Part shown: positions 1-14,291 of the stretch, in pieces
Position numbering within the stretch: position 1 is the first letter of the stretch
Layout: each line of letters begins with the position of its first letter
DNA from: Youngiibacter fragilis 232.1
Lineage (GTDB): Bacteria; Bacillota; Clostridia; Clostridiales; Clostridiaceae
Length of the DNA stretch: 64,000 bases
Assembly (NCBI RefSeq): GCF_000495435.3
Contig: NZ_AXUN02000189.1
Coordinates: 1 to 64,000, forward strand
Direction of reading: 5' to 3'
Made by a program: the position numbers and the translations under genes
Notes under the pieces: model-generated
Seen by the model: only the letters and a program-made list of their open reading frames with translations
The model's database searches: none
Told to the model about the DNA's origin: nothing

Positions 1-133
1 ACAAAATTTTCTACACTCTCGTCTGAAATCCATACCAGTCCATTTGTTATCAGAGTGGATATGAAAGAAACAGCCCCTGAAGTAGCAATAAAGCTATACC
101 AAGGGCGTTTTCATTTGCAACCAGGTACATCTC

Positions 134-5251
<5,118 letters not shown>

Positions 5252-5403
5252 CCTAAGAAATCAAACCATTGATACACAATCGGTCTAAATGCCTTAATTG
5301 CGAATCAGGTAGATAAAAATGATTATTTCATGATTATGTAAGTAAGAAGGACTACGGATGTTAATTATTGGTGAATGCGAAGGTCCCACATATTTCATGT
5401 GTA
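5252..5403 (-). promoter_or_regulatory. CRISPR leader
   Basis: An AT-rich, non-coding stretch of about 150 bp lies between the end of cas2 and the first intact repeat on the transcribed strand. Its position identifies it as the leader holding the array promoter and the spacer-integration signals. I could not pick out a convincing -35/-10 pair by eye. Confidence 0.75.
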
Positions 5404-5706
5404 CTATTGGTTCGCATCAATAATAAGCACGCCTTCTGGATCATATGCTTCCTTGAATCCAATATGTTCAACCCTTCGCTTCCAGTTGCTACCAAGGAAG
5501 TAAAATCTAAGACTATCGGTACTAGGATCTATTATGTTCTCAAGTCTATGCTTGAGTTCTTTGAATTGTGTAGGATCAACCAAGCACTCAAAAACAGAGT
5601 TCTGAACTCTCTGTCCAAAATTTTGACATTCTTTTGAGACATGCCTTAGTCTTTTTTTTCCTCCATTACTTGTTACATTAACATCATAAGTGATTAATAC
5701 CAACAT
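5404..5706 (-). CDS. cas2: CRISPR-associated endoribonuclease-fold protein Cas2
   Basis: Cas2 is the small ferredoxin-fold dimer that bridges two Cas1 dimers in the spacer-integration complex. The protein starts MLVLITYDV, with the conserved Asp at the end of the first strand, and ends in a beta strand (GVLIIDANQ), at about 100 residues, normal for the family. I chose the ATG at 5706 because an AGGTGA element sits five bases upstream; an in-frame GTG lies three codons earlier. It is the last gene of the cas operon, nine bases after cas1 and next to the leader, the usual I-C arrangement. Confidence 0.95.
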   Translation of the reverse strand: MLVLITYDVNVTSNGGKKRLRHVSKECQNFGQRVQNSVFECLVDPTQFKELKHRLENIIDPSTDSLRFYFLGSNWKRRVEHIGFKEAYDPEGVLIIDANQ

Positions 5707-5715
5707 ATCGATCAC

Positions 5716-6747
5716 CTACTTCCAAAAAAAGGGGGGATAATCTTCGAGGTCACCTCGAAGGTGTCTAGATAATAGCATTGCTTGCACATATGGAACAAGT
5801 CCAAACTGTATTTTTTCTTCAATAAATGGATGGACTATCTCTTCTTGTTTCCGCTTTTGCCATGCAAGCAATACTTCTTTTCTTGTCTTATCATCCATTA
5901 TTACGGTCCCATTTTCCTTAATTGTGAATCCGCCACCATCAATTTGATTGCGGTTTATTAGTGTTAATGCAAGCCTATCAGCGAAATGAGGACGAAGTTC
6001 TTCCATAAGGTCAAGAGATAGACTTAGTCTTCCGGGCCTATCCTTATGTAGGAATCCCACTTGAGGATCAAGACCAACACTTTCTAATGCTGCAGCAGTT
6101 TCATGCGATAGTAATGTATAGAGGAAAGACAGTAATGAATTTACTCTGTCAGTAGGTGGTCTGCGATTTCTTCCTGTGAAACAAAAGTCATCCTTCTGAT
6201 TCAGAATTAGATGGTTAAAAACAGAAAAATAGCTAGCGGCAGAAAGTCCTTCGATACCCCTAAGTGAGTCCATATCATTTGATGTAATCAGTTTGTTCGA
6301 ATAAGCAGATAAATCATCCATACTTTTTGATAAAGCTAATGTATCAACAATCTGGGAATGATCACGTATTGCTCGGTGCAAAACAGATCTGGAATTAATA
6401 ACCTTAGCTAATAAAAACCTTTTTGAAAGTCTTAGACTTGATTCAAAATCATCACTCCACCTATATTGAGTCCTCCGAAGAAGAACGTTTCCCGAAATTC
6501 GTCCGCTAACACGCCCGATGAATTTCCCGAAATGTGTCAAAAATGATATGGAAACACCTCGCTCACAGCATAATTCCATAAGACCAGGACTCGCGCCAGC
6601 ATACCCAAAACATACTATTCCCTCTAAATTATGGATTGGTACTCTGAACTTGATTTCTCCGTTTATTTTGACAAGAACATTCTCACCGTCACACGCAAGA
6701 TACGAATCTGGTAATGTAATATATAGAGTATTCAATAGCTTTCTCAA
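5716..6747 (-). CDS. cas1: CRISPR-associated integrase Cas1
   Basis: Cas1 is the metal-dependent integrase that inserts new spacers at the leader end, acting with Cas2. The 343-residue protein has the N-terminal beta domain and the C-terminal alpha domain with the expected metal ligands: Glu in RGIEGLSA, His in QVGFLH and acidic residues in SLDLMEELRP. Translation appears to start at a TTG that overlaps the cas4 stop by four bases, with GGAGGAG inside the end of cas4 as ribosome binding site. This is typical translational coupling. It completes the adaptation module cas4-cas1-cas2 of subtype I-C. Confidence 0.97.
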   Translation of the reverse strand: MRKLLNTLYITLPDSYLACDGENVLVKINGEIKFRVPIHNLEGIVCFGYAGASPGLMELCCERGVSISFLTHFGKFIGRVSGRISGNVLLRRTQYRWSDDFESSLRLSKRFLLAKVINSRSVLHRAIRDHSQIVDTLALSKSMDDLSAYSNKLITSNDMDSLRGIEGLSAASYFSVFNHLILNQKDDFCFTGRNRRPPTDRVNSLLSFLYTLLSHETAAALESVGLDPQVGFLHKDRPGRLSLSLDLMEELRPHFADRLALTLINRNQIDGGGFTIKENGTVIMDDKTRKEVLLAWQKRKQEEIVHPFIEEKIQFGLVPYVQAMLLSRHLRGDLEDYPPFFWK

Positions 6748-7433
6748 CTGTCATACTCCTCCAATTTTGACATTCTTGCTAAATAGTCATTTATGGAATG
6801 ATGTTTCAAAGTTAGTTCTGGTAGGCAATTTTCTTTCAGCGAGCATTGTGAACAATGTTTTCCTGGTATTGCTTTTGAAGTTATACCGGAATTTAGTAAA
6901 CTATGCATACGTTCTGACAAATAGATTGTCCGGTCACGCAATGTGTCATTCAAAACAACTTCTACGCGATGTCTTGTCTGATTATAGAACAAGTAGCCAA
7001 CCTCAATCTTTGTTCCGAACATCTCTTCTAAAGCCATTGCTTGAGCACAAAGCTGTACAGCATCACGGTCATCAGGTTTAGGATGTCCTTTTTTATGTTC
7101 AACTGGATAAAGAAGCCATAATCCTTTCCTTTGTGGTAGTTTTACGGCACGGGTGTCGTTAGAAGATGCTATTTTGAATTCAACTACATCAGCAATTCCA
7201 GTTAAGCCTAATCTCCTACTAACCAAAGGCATTGATCGTACAATTCTGATATCATTCCTTGTTTCATTGAAATAAGGATCGTCAACGCGCTCGTGCTGAT
7301 ATTTACCTTCTAGTGTATGTATATTCTCTGTCCATACCTGTTCCAAATATATAAGTGACCACTGTCTTTCGCAAAATGCGATATGTTGGATTCCGGAAAG
7401 TTGAATCAGATCTTCATCACTGTATATATCCAT
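6744..7433 (-). CDS. cas4: CRISPR-associated exonuclease Cas4
   Basis: Cas4 is a RecB-family nuclease with an iron-sulfur cluster that trims prespacers and selects the PAM side during adaptation. The cluster ligands are visible: one Cys near the N-terminus (AFCERQW) and three at the C-terminus (KHCSQCSLKENC). The RecB-type core has Glu and Lys in YPVEHKKG. At about 229 residues it has normal length. The ATG at 7433 shares a base with the cas7 stop; a GTG one codon earlier is possible. The next gene, cas1, overlaps its end. Confidence 0.95.
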   Translation of the reverse strand: MDIYSDEDLIQLSGIQHIAFCERQWSLIYLEQVWTENIHTLEGKYQHERVDDPYFNETRNDIRIVRSMPLVSRRLGLTGIADVVEFKIASSNDTRAVKLPQRKGLWLLYPVEHKKGHPKPDDRDAVQLCAQAMALEEMFGTKIEVGYLFYNQTRHRVEVVLNDTLRDRTIYLSERMHSLLNSGITSKAIPGKHCSQCSLKENCLPELTLKHHSINDYLARMSKLEEYDS

Positions 7434-8344
7434 CACATTTCAATTACGTTAATTCCACTTGGGATTGAATTCTTGTCAATTTTAACGGCATAATCACTAA
7501 AATCACGGGCAGGCTTATTCTCTGACAATCTTGAAACCGAAACAGAATCAAATAGTTTTTGTACCTGTACATCGCCCATTAAGGATGAATGCTCGAATAT
7601 TATGAGTTTCCTAGTGCTCATAAATCCACGGGCTGCTGACCTGTCATGCTCAAACATATAAATCAAGGATTCCCACAATAGGTTGAGATCTTCCTGATTA
7701 AATCCGGTTTGGCTTGCGAGAGGAGCCGAAATAAAACCATAGGCTTTATACAATCCATATGGAATTGTAGATTTTCTTCCCATAGTCCTGTTGTCTCCGC
7801 CCTGCTTTTCAGAATCTGAATCAGTTGTAACAGCCATACGAGTGATGCTATGTTCCAATGAAACTATAGGATCAATGGACCGTCCGAAGGTCAGTTGAAC
7901 TGGTCCTCTAACCTGACCAGCATTGGCTCCAGTGGAGAGAACAGCCCCGAAAGATCTAATGTCATAGAAGTTTTCGCACATGAATCGTCTTGCACGTTCG
8001 ACTTCCTTTCCTTGTCCACTTCCAGGCTTATTCCGCTTCTTTCCATCAGTTGGGTCAGTAGGAGACTCATTAGTATTGATGTTAAGTGCCTTATAAGCTT
8101 GCTCAATAGTATTGTTCAATACCGATTTTTCTTTAATGAATATTGAATAGGGGGATTGGTCACCATATTTTATTGATACAAAATTTCTTACTTTACGTTT
8201 AAGACAAACATCTGTAACTAAGCCATGTCCACTTTCAGCGTCTAGTCTTGGAAGATTTCCTGCATCAGGGTCACCGTTCGGATTCCCATCTTTAACATCA
8301 AATAGCAATATAAAATCGTAGCGCTTCTCAATAATATTCTTCAT
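7433..8344 (-). CDS. cas7: type I-C Cascade backbone protein Cas7 (Csd2)
   Basis: Cas7 polymerises along the crRNA spacer to form the backbone of the interference complex. The 303-residue protein has the Csd2 hallmark near its start ([18 protein letters not shown]) and the RAMP-type fold implied by the family. A central stretch, [20 protein letters not shown], matches the glycine-rich region of Csd2 proteins. It follows cas8c with no gap and overlaps cas4, so the interference genes are transcribed and probably translated as one coupled unit. Confidence 0.95.
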   Translation of the reverse strand: MKNIIEKRYDFILLFDVKDGNPNGDPDAGNLPRLDAESGHGLVTDVCLKRKVRNFVSIKYGDQSPYSIFIKEKSVLNNTIEQAYKALNINTNESPTDPTDGKKRNKPGSGQGKEVERARRFMCENFYDIRSFGAVLSTGANAGQVRGPVQLTFGRSIDPIVSLEHSITRMAVTTDSDSEKQGGDNRTMGRKSTIPYGLYKAYGFISAPLASQTGFNQEDLNLLWESLIYMFEHDRSAARGFMSTRKLIIFEHSSLMGDVQVQKLFDSVSVSRLSENKPARDFSDYAVKIDKNSIPSGINVIEM

Positions 8345-8719
8345 TTACTTTCCCTCCTGGCTTTCTTTTTTCTCTGATTTTTTAGTGAAGAAATCCTGAC
8401 GCTGGTGATAGTAACCTACTGCAAATAGACCTTGCTGGTGCAATGGAAGGTGACTCGGAAAGTCTGAAAGATTTTCAATTACATTGCCCAGAAGTTGCTC
8501 GAAGTAGACCACTTTGCCTTTTGAATCCATTTTTGCAAGATGATGGTTTTTCAATCTCATTAAATTTGGGAATACGGTAACTGGACTTGAGCAAGCAGAA
8601 CCATAGAACCTCTCTCGAATTGTTGTGTTAGTTCCAGGATTCGCCTCTTCTTGAATCTTTTCAAGGATAGCAAACAAACGTCCCAATTGGTAACCTGTTG
8701 ATTTTTGATTCTCGTCCAA
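8345..8719 (-). CDS. cas11c: Cas11c small subunit, internal translation product of cas8c
   Basis: On the minus strand, codons for Lys-Glu-Val inside cas8c spell a perfect AAGGAGG element (8731-8737). Eleven bases later comes an in-frame TTG (codon 465, 8717-8719). Starting there gives a 124-residue protein (MDENQKSTGYQLGRLFAILE...) that ends at the cas8c stop. In other I-C systems a Cas11 small subunit of about this size is known to be made by internal initiation in the last third of cas8c, and its N-terminal region matches this position. The initiation site is seen in the sequence; actual translation is inferred. The spacing is slightly long and the start codon is weak, so expression may be low. 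Confidence 0.75.
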   Translation of the reverse strand: MDENQKSTGYQLGRLFAILEKIQEEANPGTNTTIRERFYGSACSSPVTVFPNLMRLKNHHLAKMDSKGKVVYFEQLLGNVIENLSDFPSHLPLHQQGLFAVGYYHQRQDFFTKKSEKKESQEGK

Positions 8720-10111
8720 TGATAGACTTACCTCCTTATAGTTTGTATTAGTATGAAATTTATAGTAACGGTTCAAATAGGCCTTTATGATTGCTGCACG
8801 CACTGGTTTTACTCTATTATCCTTATCGCTTCGTATCCTTCTCAGTACAGCTTGAAGAAGCGTTTCAGGATAGGGGGTACCTTCGAGGATTGATTTAACT
8901 AAATCACCTGCAACATTAGGTGGTATGTTTTCACTCTTGTCCTGGACTGCAGTATTCACAAGGATTCTCCATATTGAATAGTACTCTGGCTCAGATGCAG
9001 GTTTGATGATCTTGAAGTCCTCAAAATACTGCCTAATCCTGTCTGAATATTCAGCTATCGTTCCAACATGCCAAAATCTGATTGAAACACGAGCCGCATT
9101 TGGTGACAAACCAAGGATATAGAATCTATCATCTCCATTATCAACAGAGTAAGTGCCTGTTTGGAATGAAGATAAGAGCTCCTTTATTTTTTCAGTGCCT
9201 TTTTCGGGATCATCTTTGTCTGGTTCATTAAAGAACAATGAGAAGCTATCCTCAAACATAGATTTTCTTTCGGACCAGAAAACTGCAGTTGTATCTCCTA
9301 TATGCATGGTTTGTTTTTTTGATTCGAGTAATGTATTAAGTGCCTTGGTATATTGAGAAGCTGCAGTTTTGCCAATAGGCGCGTTATAGCTTTGGATTTT
9401 ATTGTATGAGTTAAATGAATCCTTATTAAAGCTTACTACACACGCCCCGGATGTCTGTGCACCCCAAACACCTTTTGTGACTGAGTGGGTTGCTTCAATA
9501 ATACAATTTTGTTTGCCAGTAATCAGGCAAGTTCCGATATGAGATTCACCGGTTCCTGACTGCTGACCTACATTTACCAAAGCTTCGGATACTTCAGGGG
9601 AGTCAAATACGGTCCGAAAGCCAGTAGCAGGCACCCTAAAACTGAGTTTCGGACTTCCTGATGCAAATAGTTCTCCAAACTCCGAGTGATTCAAAATATT
9701 GTGGAAATGAGTTCGATCTCGTAGACCTTTTTCCAGGAATGTCTTAACAGATCTCACACCAATATCCGTTGTATCAGGCGAAAACTCTTCAATGACAGCT
9801 AGCATGCTTTCGAGCCGAGAATCCCCTTTTTCACCCAAACCAAGTACAAAACTTGCGTTATCCCAGAGAAAATTGGCATCCTTACCGCTGTTTGAGTGCT
9901 TTAGTGCTTGTTTGCCAATGTTAGGAACGTCAAGACGCTTTGATATATATCTTTTTCCATCAAGTTCTCTAAGATCAGAAATGTCGGTTGCATTGCCATC
10001 TTCATCAAGGTCAATCAAAAAATCAATGCTACCGTTTATCCAACCATCCTTTGCTATGGAGCCATCGCATATCTTTCTGTCATAATATTCTTTCAATGCA
10101 AGTAGAATCAT
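8345..10111 (-). CDS. cas8c: type I-C Cascade large subunit Cas8c (Csd1)
   Basis: Cas8c (Csd1) recognises the PAM and recruits Cas3 in the I-C complex. The protein is 588 residues, standard for Csd1, and carries recognisable segments such as CLITGKQNCIIEATH, FWSERKSMFEDSF and the C-terminal helical part GYQLGRLFAILEKIQEEA. The start overlaps the cas5 stop by four bases (ATGA) and has GGAGG upstream in the end of cas5. Its 3-prime third contains an internal ribosome binding site and an in-frame start for Cas11c, annotated separately. Confidence 0.95.
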   Translation of the reverse strand: MILLALKEYYDRKICDGSIAKDGWINGSIDFLIDLDEDGNATDISDLRELDGKRYISKRLDVPNIGKQALKHSNSGKDANFLWDNASFVLGLGEKGDSRLESMLAVIEEFSPDTTDIGVRSVKTFLEKGLRDRTHFHNILNHSEFGELFASGSPKLSFRVPATGFRTVFDSPEVSEALVNVGQQSGTGESHIGTCLITGKQNCIIEATHSVTKGVWGAQTSGACVVSFNKDSFNSYNKIQSYNAPIGKTAASQYTKALNTLLESKKQTMHIGDTTAVFWSERKSMFEDSFSLFFNEPDKDDPEKGTEKIKELLSSFQTGTYSVDNGDDRFYILGLSPNAARVSIRFWHVGTIAEYSDRIRQYFEDFKIIKPASEPEYYSIWRILVNTAVQDKSENIPPNVAGDLVKSILEGTPYPETLLQAVLRRIRSDKDNRVKPVRAAIIKAYLNRYYKFHTNTNYKEVSLSLDENQKSTGYQLGRLFAILEKIQEEANPGTNTTIRERFYGSACSSPVTVFPNLMRLKNHHLAKMDSKGKVVYFEQLLGNVIENLSDFPSHLPLHQQGLFAVGYYHQRQDFFTKKSEKKESQEGK

Positions 10112-10827
10112 CCTATTACCTCCACTTGCCTACGATCTGTATTAATAGTTCCATTTTCCATTTTTGCCTTGAAAAACAAAGGAATAGGATTCTCAACGTC
10201 TTCATCGAAATTCATATCGTATAACATGTAACCAAGATCACGTGTGATATCAATTGGATTTTTCTTATCGATACCTTGATCCTCGATCAATTTGAAATCA
10301 CAAGCAAATTCTCTACAGCCCAGATAAGGTCTATGGAAGCACTGACCCTTGGATGCCCTTCTCTGAAACATTGCTGCATATTTTGCCTCAGTTTCATCAT
10401 TCCTTATAGGCGTACCGACTTCCTCCTCACGGCTTTTCTTCTTTACAACTCTGGATTCAGGGTTGATGAAATCAAAATAGCCATAGATTCTGTACCTAAC
10501 GTCTCTAAGGAATAAGCCAGCTCGCTGTTGTCTTACGTCTTCTATGAAGATTCCCATTGGAGCGCCCAATGCTCCTGACATCTGTTTTTCAGTAGGCGCG
10601 GTTACGACTTTACCCAACTCATTTCGTCTCACTGAGATCCATTTTATTGGATTTAGCACCTCTACTTTTGTAACATTCCATTTGATAGCAGGTTTCCATA
10701 GTATGGACTCGAAAATTGACCTTGCAGATGAAGGTGTTATTACATCATAGCTGACGCGTTCGACCTTCATCTCAGGGCGAGTAAAGCAAGCGTAATCGCC
10801 CCAGACTTCCAGGCACCAGTCATTCAT
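10108..10827 (-). CDS. cas5c: type I-C crRNA-processing protein Cas5d
   Basis: In subtype I-C, which lacks Cas6, Cas5d cuts the pre-crRNA in the repeat and stays bound to the 5-prime handle. The 239-residue protein has the Cas5 N-terminal RAMP region (VWGDYACFTRPEMKVERVSYDVITP, seen across residues 9-33) and the conserved segment SKGQCFHRPYLGCREF, which is common in Cas5d proteins. It lies between cas3 and cas8c and overlaps cas8c by four bases. No cas6 gene is present, in keeping with its processing role. Confidence 0.95.
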   Translation of the reverse strand: MNDWCLEVWGDYACFTRPEMKVERVSYDVITPSSARSIFESILWKPAIKWNVTKVEVLNPIKWISVRRNELGKVVTAPTEKQMSGALGAPMGIFIEDVRQQRAGLFLRDVRYRIYGYFDFINPESRVVKKKSREEEVGTPIRNDETEAKYAAMFQRRASKGQCFHRPYLGCREFACDFKLIEDQGIDKKNPIDITRDLGYMLYDMNFDEDVENPIPLFFKAKMENGTINTDRRQVEVIG

Positions 10828-10840
10828 TCAAATTCCCCCT

Positions 10841-13081
10841 CTAATTTATGAATTTTGAAATATCAATATCATTCTCATCACTGATTAGACCATATTCTTC
10901 TGAATAATAAAGCTCAGTACTAAGTGCAAAAATATTCGGATAGACTTCTTCAATAGCACCGATTCCACGTAGTCTAAGGAATTCATTTGTTGAAACGTTT
11001 ACAACATATCTCTGCAGCTTCCGTAGTATCATTCTGTCAGGGCCATCCTTTTTTATTCTATCGATTAGTTCATTTCCATCCTTATATCGGACAAATATTT
11101 GCTTTTGAGTCCTATCATCAATTAGCTTGAATCTATTTGAGGCTGTCCGATAATATATGCTCAATTCACTTCTGTCATTTTTGACTGGATCAAGCAATGC
11201 TTCTATTTCTGCCTTGTCAAGACTATTAACTTTCCAATATAAGTCGCTAAAGTATCGTTCAATAATTGAATTATCTATTTCTTTTATCGGAGCTGACTTC
11301 AATATTCCAACGGCTGTTTCCATCGCTTTTCTTAGGTAACCAGGAGGAGCAGGACGTTCTGGAATAAATACAAAAACATTGCCACCAGATTCCGATTTTC
11401 CTTCTCTGTTACACCTCCCAGCTGCTTGGACAATAGAGTCAAGTCCAGATAGCGCACGATATACCACAGGGAAATCCATGTCCACACCTGCCTCGACAAG
11501 CTGGGTACTTATCACTCGTACGGGTTCATTAGATAATAGTTTTTGCTTAATTTCAGAAATCACACTACTACGGTGCATTCCACACATTAGTGCAGACAGA
11601 TGGAATGTATTTTCGGGCATAAGCTTGTAGAGCTCTCTGCAGCTTTTCCGGTCTGATACAATGCAAAGTACCTTCTCATGCTTAATCAAGTCCATAGATA
11701 AATCATTCCAGCTTATCGGAACATCGAAGTCTTGGGGGAATATAATATTGTTTCTTTTTAGCGAATCATAAAGGGTTCTTACTTCTTCAGTACTACCAAT
11801 TATCTCTGTGATTCCCTTAAGACCTTGAAATTTGAAGTTAGGCTCATTTTTATACGAAAAAGCTGGTTGTGTAGCAGTCGAAATAACGAAACTAACTTTA
11901 TAATGATCAACCAATAATTGCATAACTGATAGTATTGGTTTTAAGAATTCAGCTGGGACCAGCTGAGCTTCGTCAAGAATAACTACAGAGTTTGCAATGT
12001 TGTGAAGTTTACGGCATCTGCTTGATTTAGCTGAAAAGAGCGATTCGAAAAATTGTACCGAGGTTGTCACTATGACAGGACCATCCCAGTTTTCAGCTGA
12101 GATCCTCGATTTAGGTGTTTCATTCTCTTCATCAATACTTGAGTGATGTTCTATTATTTGGTCGTCGCCCAGTACAGACCTGAATACATTCGCGTTTTGT
12201 TCGATTATACTTGTGTATGGTATCACATAGATTACCCTTTCAAGTCCATGTTTTTTAGCATGCTCCAGTGCAAAGGTTAAGCTGGAAAGAGTCTTACCAC
12301 CCCCCGTGGGTACTGAGAGTGAGAAAATTCCTTGATTTTTCAGGGCTGCAACTCTGCATTTTTGCCTGACTTCATTCCTTAATAAATTGACCTTAGTCCT
12401 TGATGAGTCTTCCTCAAACTTTTTCATATGATGATTAAGTTTTTCCAGGAGTTCATCAATTGAGAGATAGCCCCCTCGTAGTATGGATTTTCCACCATCC
12501 ATATAGTTTTCTGTGTCAAGAAAGTCAGCATCAACAAGACATGAGTAAAGCATTCTTATCCAAAAAGAAATGTCCAATCCTTGACTAAACCGTCTTGGGA
12601 TTGACTTCGGTTTACTTTGGACTAACATATCAACTAATTTAGAATCAATATCATTAGTTGATTCAATCTTATTTTTTTGATCTTTCAATGATGCATTTCC
12701 AGTCTCTGAACTGGACCAGTCCGGGAGACCAGCATGATGACCGGCAATACAATATGATAGAATTCTGCCAATTTCCTTGCCATAAATTTCTTCAACTAAG
12801 ATTGCCCCATAGATTGCGTGGAGTATCTTTCTAGATTTCCCTTCAATATGTGCAAATTCATCATATCCACTCTTAGTTCTAAGATAGCCCTGCCAGGATG
12901 GACGGGATTTTCCGGCATCATGTGCCAATCCAAGAACATATCCCCATTCATCCGAATCGAACGCTGATGCGAATTGTGCAGCCATTTTTGCAGTTCCATT
13001 AATGTGATCTGAAAGAGCATGGGGTTCAGCCCAAGTGTCACCTGAATTTTTTCTGACATGTGCAATCATATCTTTTTCCAT
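10841..13081 (-). CDS. cas3: CRISPR-associated helicase-nuclease Cas3
   Basis: Cas3 degrades target DNA after recruitment by Cascade. The 746-residue protein starts with an HD nuclease domain (LGLAHDAGK near residue 55) and continues with a superfamily 2 helicase: Walker A SVPTGGGKT, DEAQ box VILDEAQ, motif III STATQP and motif VI VQAAGRCNREG. All catalytic elements look intact. It is the first gene of the cas operon, 13 bases before cas5, and any operon promoter must lie in the AT-rich region beyond 13081. Confidence 0.97.
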   Translation of the reverse strand: MEKDMIAHVRKNSGDTWAEPHALSDHINGTAKMAAQFASAFDSDEWGYVLGLAHDAGKSRPSWQGYLRTKSGYDEFAHIEGKSRKILHAIYGAILVEEIYGKEIGRILSYCIAGHHAGLPDWSSSETGNASLKDQKNKIESTNDIDSKLVDMLVQSKPKSIPRRFSQGLDISFWIRMLYSCLVDADFLDTENYMDGGKSILRGGYLSIDELLEKLNHHMKKFEEDSSRTKVNLLRNEVRQKCRVAALKNQGIFSLSVPTGGGKTLSSLTFALEHAKKHGLERVIYVIPYTSIIEQNANVFRSVLGDDQIIEHHSSIDEENETPKSRISAENWDGPVIVTTSVQFFESLFSAKSSRCRKLHNIANSVVILDEAQLVPAEFLKPILSVMQLLVDHYKVSFVISTATQPAFSYKNEPNFKFQGLKGITEIIGSTEEVRTLYDSLKRNNIIFPQDFDVPISWNDLSMDLIKHEKVLCIVSDRKSCRELYKLMPENTFHLSALMCGMHRSSVISEIKQKLLSNEPVRVISTQLVEAGVDMDFPVVYRALSGLDSIVQAAGRCNREGKSESGGNVFVFIPERPAPPGYLRKAMETAVGILKSAPIKEIDNSIIERYFSDLYWKVNSLDKAEIEALLDPVKNDRSELSIYYRTASNRFKLIDDRTQKQIFVRYKDGNELIDRIKKDGPDRMILRKLQRYVVNVSTNEFLRLRGIGAIEEVYPNIFALSTELYYSEEYGLISDENDIDISKFIN

Positions 13082-13367
13082 ATCATTATTCCTTAATTCT
13101 AAAAATTTAGACTATTTATGTATATATTACTAGAATATCATAAAAATTCCAACAGTACTCATGAGAATTACACATATAAATATAATATGAACTAAAATTT
13201 ATAATATTTCCTAAAACTGATAGTCTATATTACTTATATTGTAAGCTTGATAGACTGTATGTTTGACTATATAAATTGTTGAATCACTGATGTGATTATG
13301 TAATTATAGGACATATAAATTACGGATTTCCTTGAAAATTATTTCACAAATATGTTTTGCTCCATTA
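13082..13367. other. AT-rich intergenic region between cas3 and the dehydratase operon
   Basis: These roughly 290 bases contain no credible gene. They separate two divergent operons and must hold the cas promoter on the minus strand. The only recognisable element is CTTGAAAATTATTTCACAAA at 13331-13350, matched in 17 of 20 positions upstream of the LarA-like operon (19009-19028). The region also marks the switch from the AT-rich CRISPR-Cas block to the more GC-rich metabolic genes. Confidence 0.6.
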
Positions 13368-13396
13368 TTGACTTCTAAAAAAGAAAACGTTATACT
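13368..13396 (+). promoter_or_regulatory. promoter of the 2-hydroxyacyl-CoA dehydratase operon
   Basis: TTGACT at 13368-13373 and TATACT at 13391-13396 are separated by exactly 17 bp, a near-consensus sigma-70-type promoter. The same -35, spacer and -10 recur at 19045-19073 upstream of the LarA-like gene. The predicted start of transcription falls in the palindrome that follows. Confidence 0.8.
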
Positions 13397-13401
13397 TTCC
13401 A

Positions 13402-13429
13402 TTAGATACCTGGTCTTACCAGTAATCTA
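13402..13429 (+). promoter_or_regulatory. putative GntR/FadR-type operator
   Basis: The 28-bp block is identical to 19079-19106. It contains the palindrome CTGGTCTTACCAG flanked by TAGAT and ATCTA arms, giving 12-base arms with ten matches around CTT. TGGT-N3-ACCA is the kind of site bound by FadR-subfamily GntR repressors, and such a regulator is encoded at 18116-18862. It overlaps the expected transcription start, so bound repressor should block initiation. Confidence 0.7.
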
Positions 13430-13494
13430 TGATTGATAAGTGTGGTAACTTTAAAATTGATTAAATTGATGCTTATCAGATATGGGGAGTGTTT

Positions 13495-14277
13495 ATGGTC
13501 ACGTTAGGAATTGATATCGGCTCAACTACATCCAAATGCGTGCTGCTAAGGAACGGGGTAGATATCGTAGCCAAGTCGCTGGTACCTGGTGGAATCGGTA
13601 CAAGCAGTCCTGACAGGGCTGTTGCTGAAGCACTGGAGAAAAGCGGACTCGGTTTGGGGGATATTAGTTATACGGTGGTTACAGGGTATGGACGTACTAA
13701 CTTTAAGTCAGCTGACATGCAGGTTAGCGAGCTATCCTGCCATGCTATCGGAGGCAGGTTTGTATTTCCGAAACTCCGAACAATCATCGATATCGGAGGA
13801 CAGGACGTAAAGGTGGTTTCTCTTTCTGACAGCGGTAAGATGGTCAATTTTTTGATGAATGATAAATGCGCTGCAGGTACGGGAAGATTTCTAGACGTTA
13901 TGGCAGGAGTTCTGCAGATAAAGCTCAGTGACATTGAAAACCTGGCTGCGATTGCTGACAAACCATCATCGATATCAAGCACATGTACCGTATTCGCGGA
14001 AAGCGAAGTCATAAGCCAGCTTGCAAACGGAGCGACGATACCGAATGTCGTTGCAGGTATCTGCGACTCAGTGGCATCACGTACAGCTTCCATGGTAAAG
14101 AGGATCGGAGTTACAGAGCAGGTCTGCATGGGTGGCGGAGTTGCCCAGAACGGCGGAGTGAGGAAAGCAATCGAAAAGTCCCTTGGCGTACCGATCGCTT
14201 ACTCGCCATTGTCACAGCTCTTTGGCGCCTTAGGCGCAGCAATATATGCATACAACAAAATAAATCAGGTCAAGTAA
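13495..14277 (+). CDS. 2-hydroxyacyl-CoA dehydratase activator (ATPase, component A)
   Basis: The activator is a homodimeric ATPase with one [4Fe-4S] cluster at the dimer interface that injects a high-energy electron into the dehydratase. The 260-residue protein has the ASKHA signatures GIDIGSTTSK at the start and DIGGQDVK in the middle. It also has the two cluster cysteines, in NDKCAAGTGRF and in STCTVFAESE. The ATG at 13495 has GGGGAG five bases upstream, better than the GTG two codons earlier. It heads the operon and is the only activator in the window, so it probably also serves the second dehydratase at 31424-33902. Confidence 0.93.
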   Translation: MVTLGIDIGSTTSKCVLLRNGVDIVAKSLVPGGIGTSSPDRAVAEALEKSGLGLGDISYTVVTGYGRTNFKSADMQVSELSCHAIGGRFVFPKLRTIIDIGGQDVKVVSLSDSGKMVNFLMNDKCAAGTGRFLDVMAGVLQIKLSDIENLAAIADKPSSISSTCTVFAESEVISQLANGATIPNVVAGICDSVASRTASMVKRIGVTEQVCMGGGVAQNGGVRKAIEKSLGVPIAYSPLSQLFGALGAAIYAYNKINQVK

Positions 14278-14291
14278 GAGGAGGTAAAAAT

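Noticed and set aside
1-133. Decayed CRISPR repeat near 21-44
   Set aside because: Only a loose resemblance (GTCTGAAATCCATACC) could be aligned, no better than chance by eye.
5368-5637. Plus-strand frame opposite cas2
   Set aside because: It is the antisense of an intact cas2 gene with no ribosome binding site or recognisable product.
13381-13396. Possible catabolite-responsive (cre) site around AAAACGTT in both shared promoters
   Set aside because: At least three positions differ from the consensus, and the conservation is explained by duplication of the promoter.
13983-14291. Upstream extension of the dehydratase alpha subunit to 514 residues
   Set aside because: The extra part overlaps the activator gene in another frame; AGGAGG and an ATG at 14292 mark the real start.
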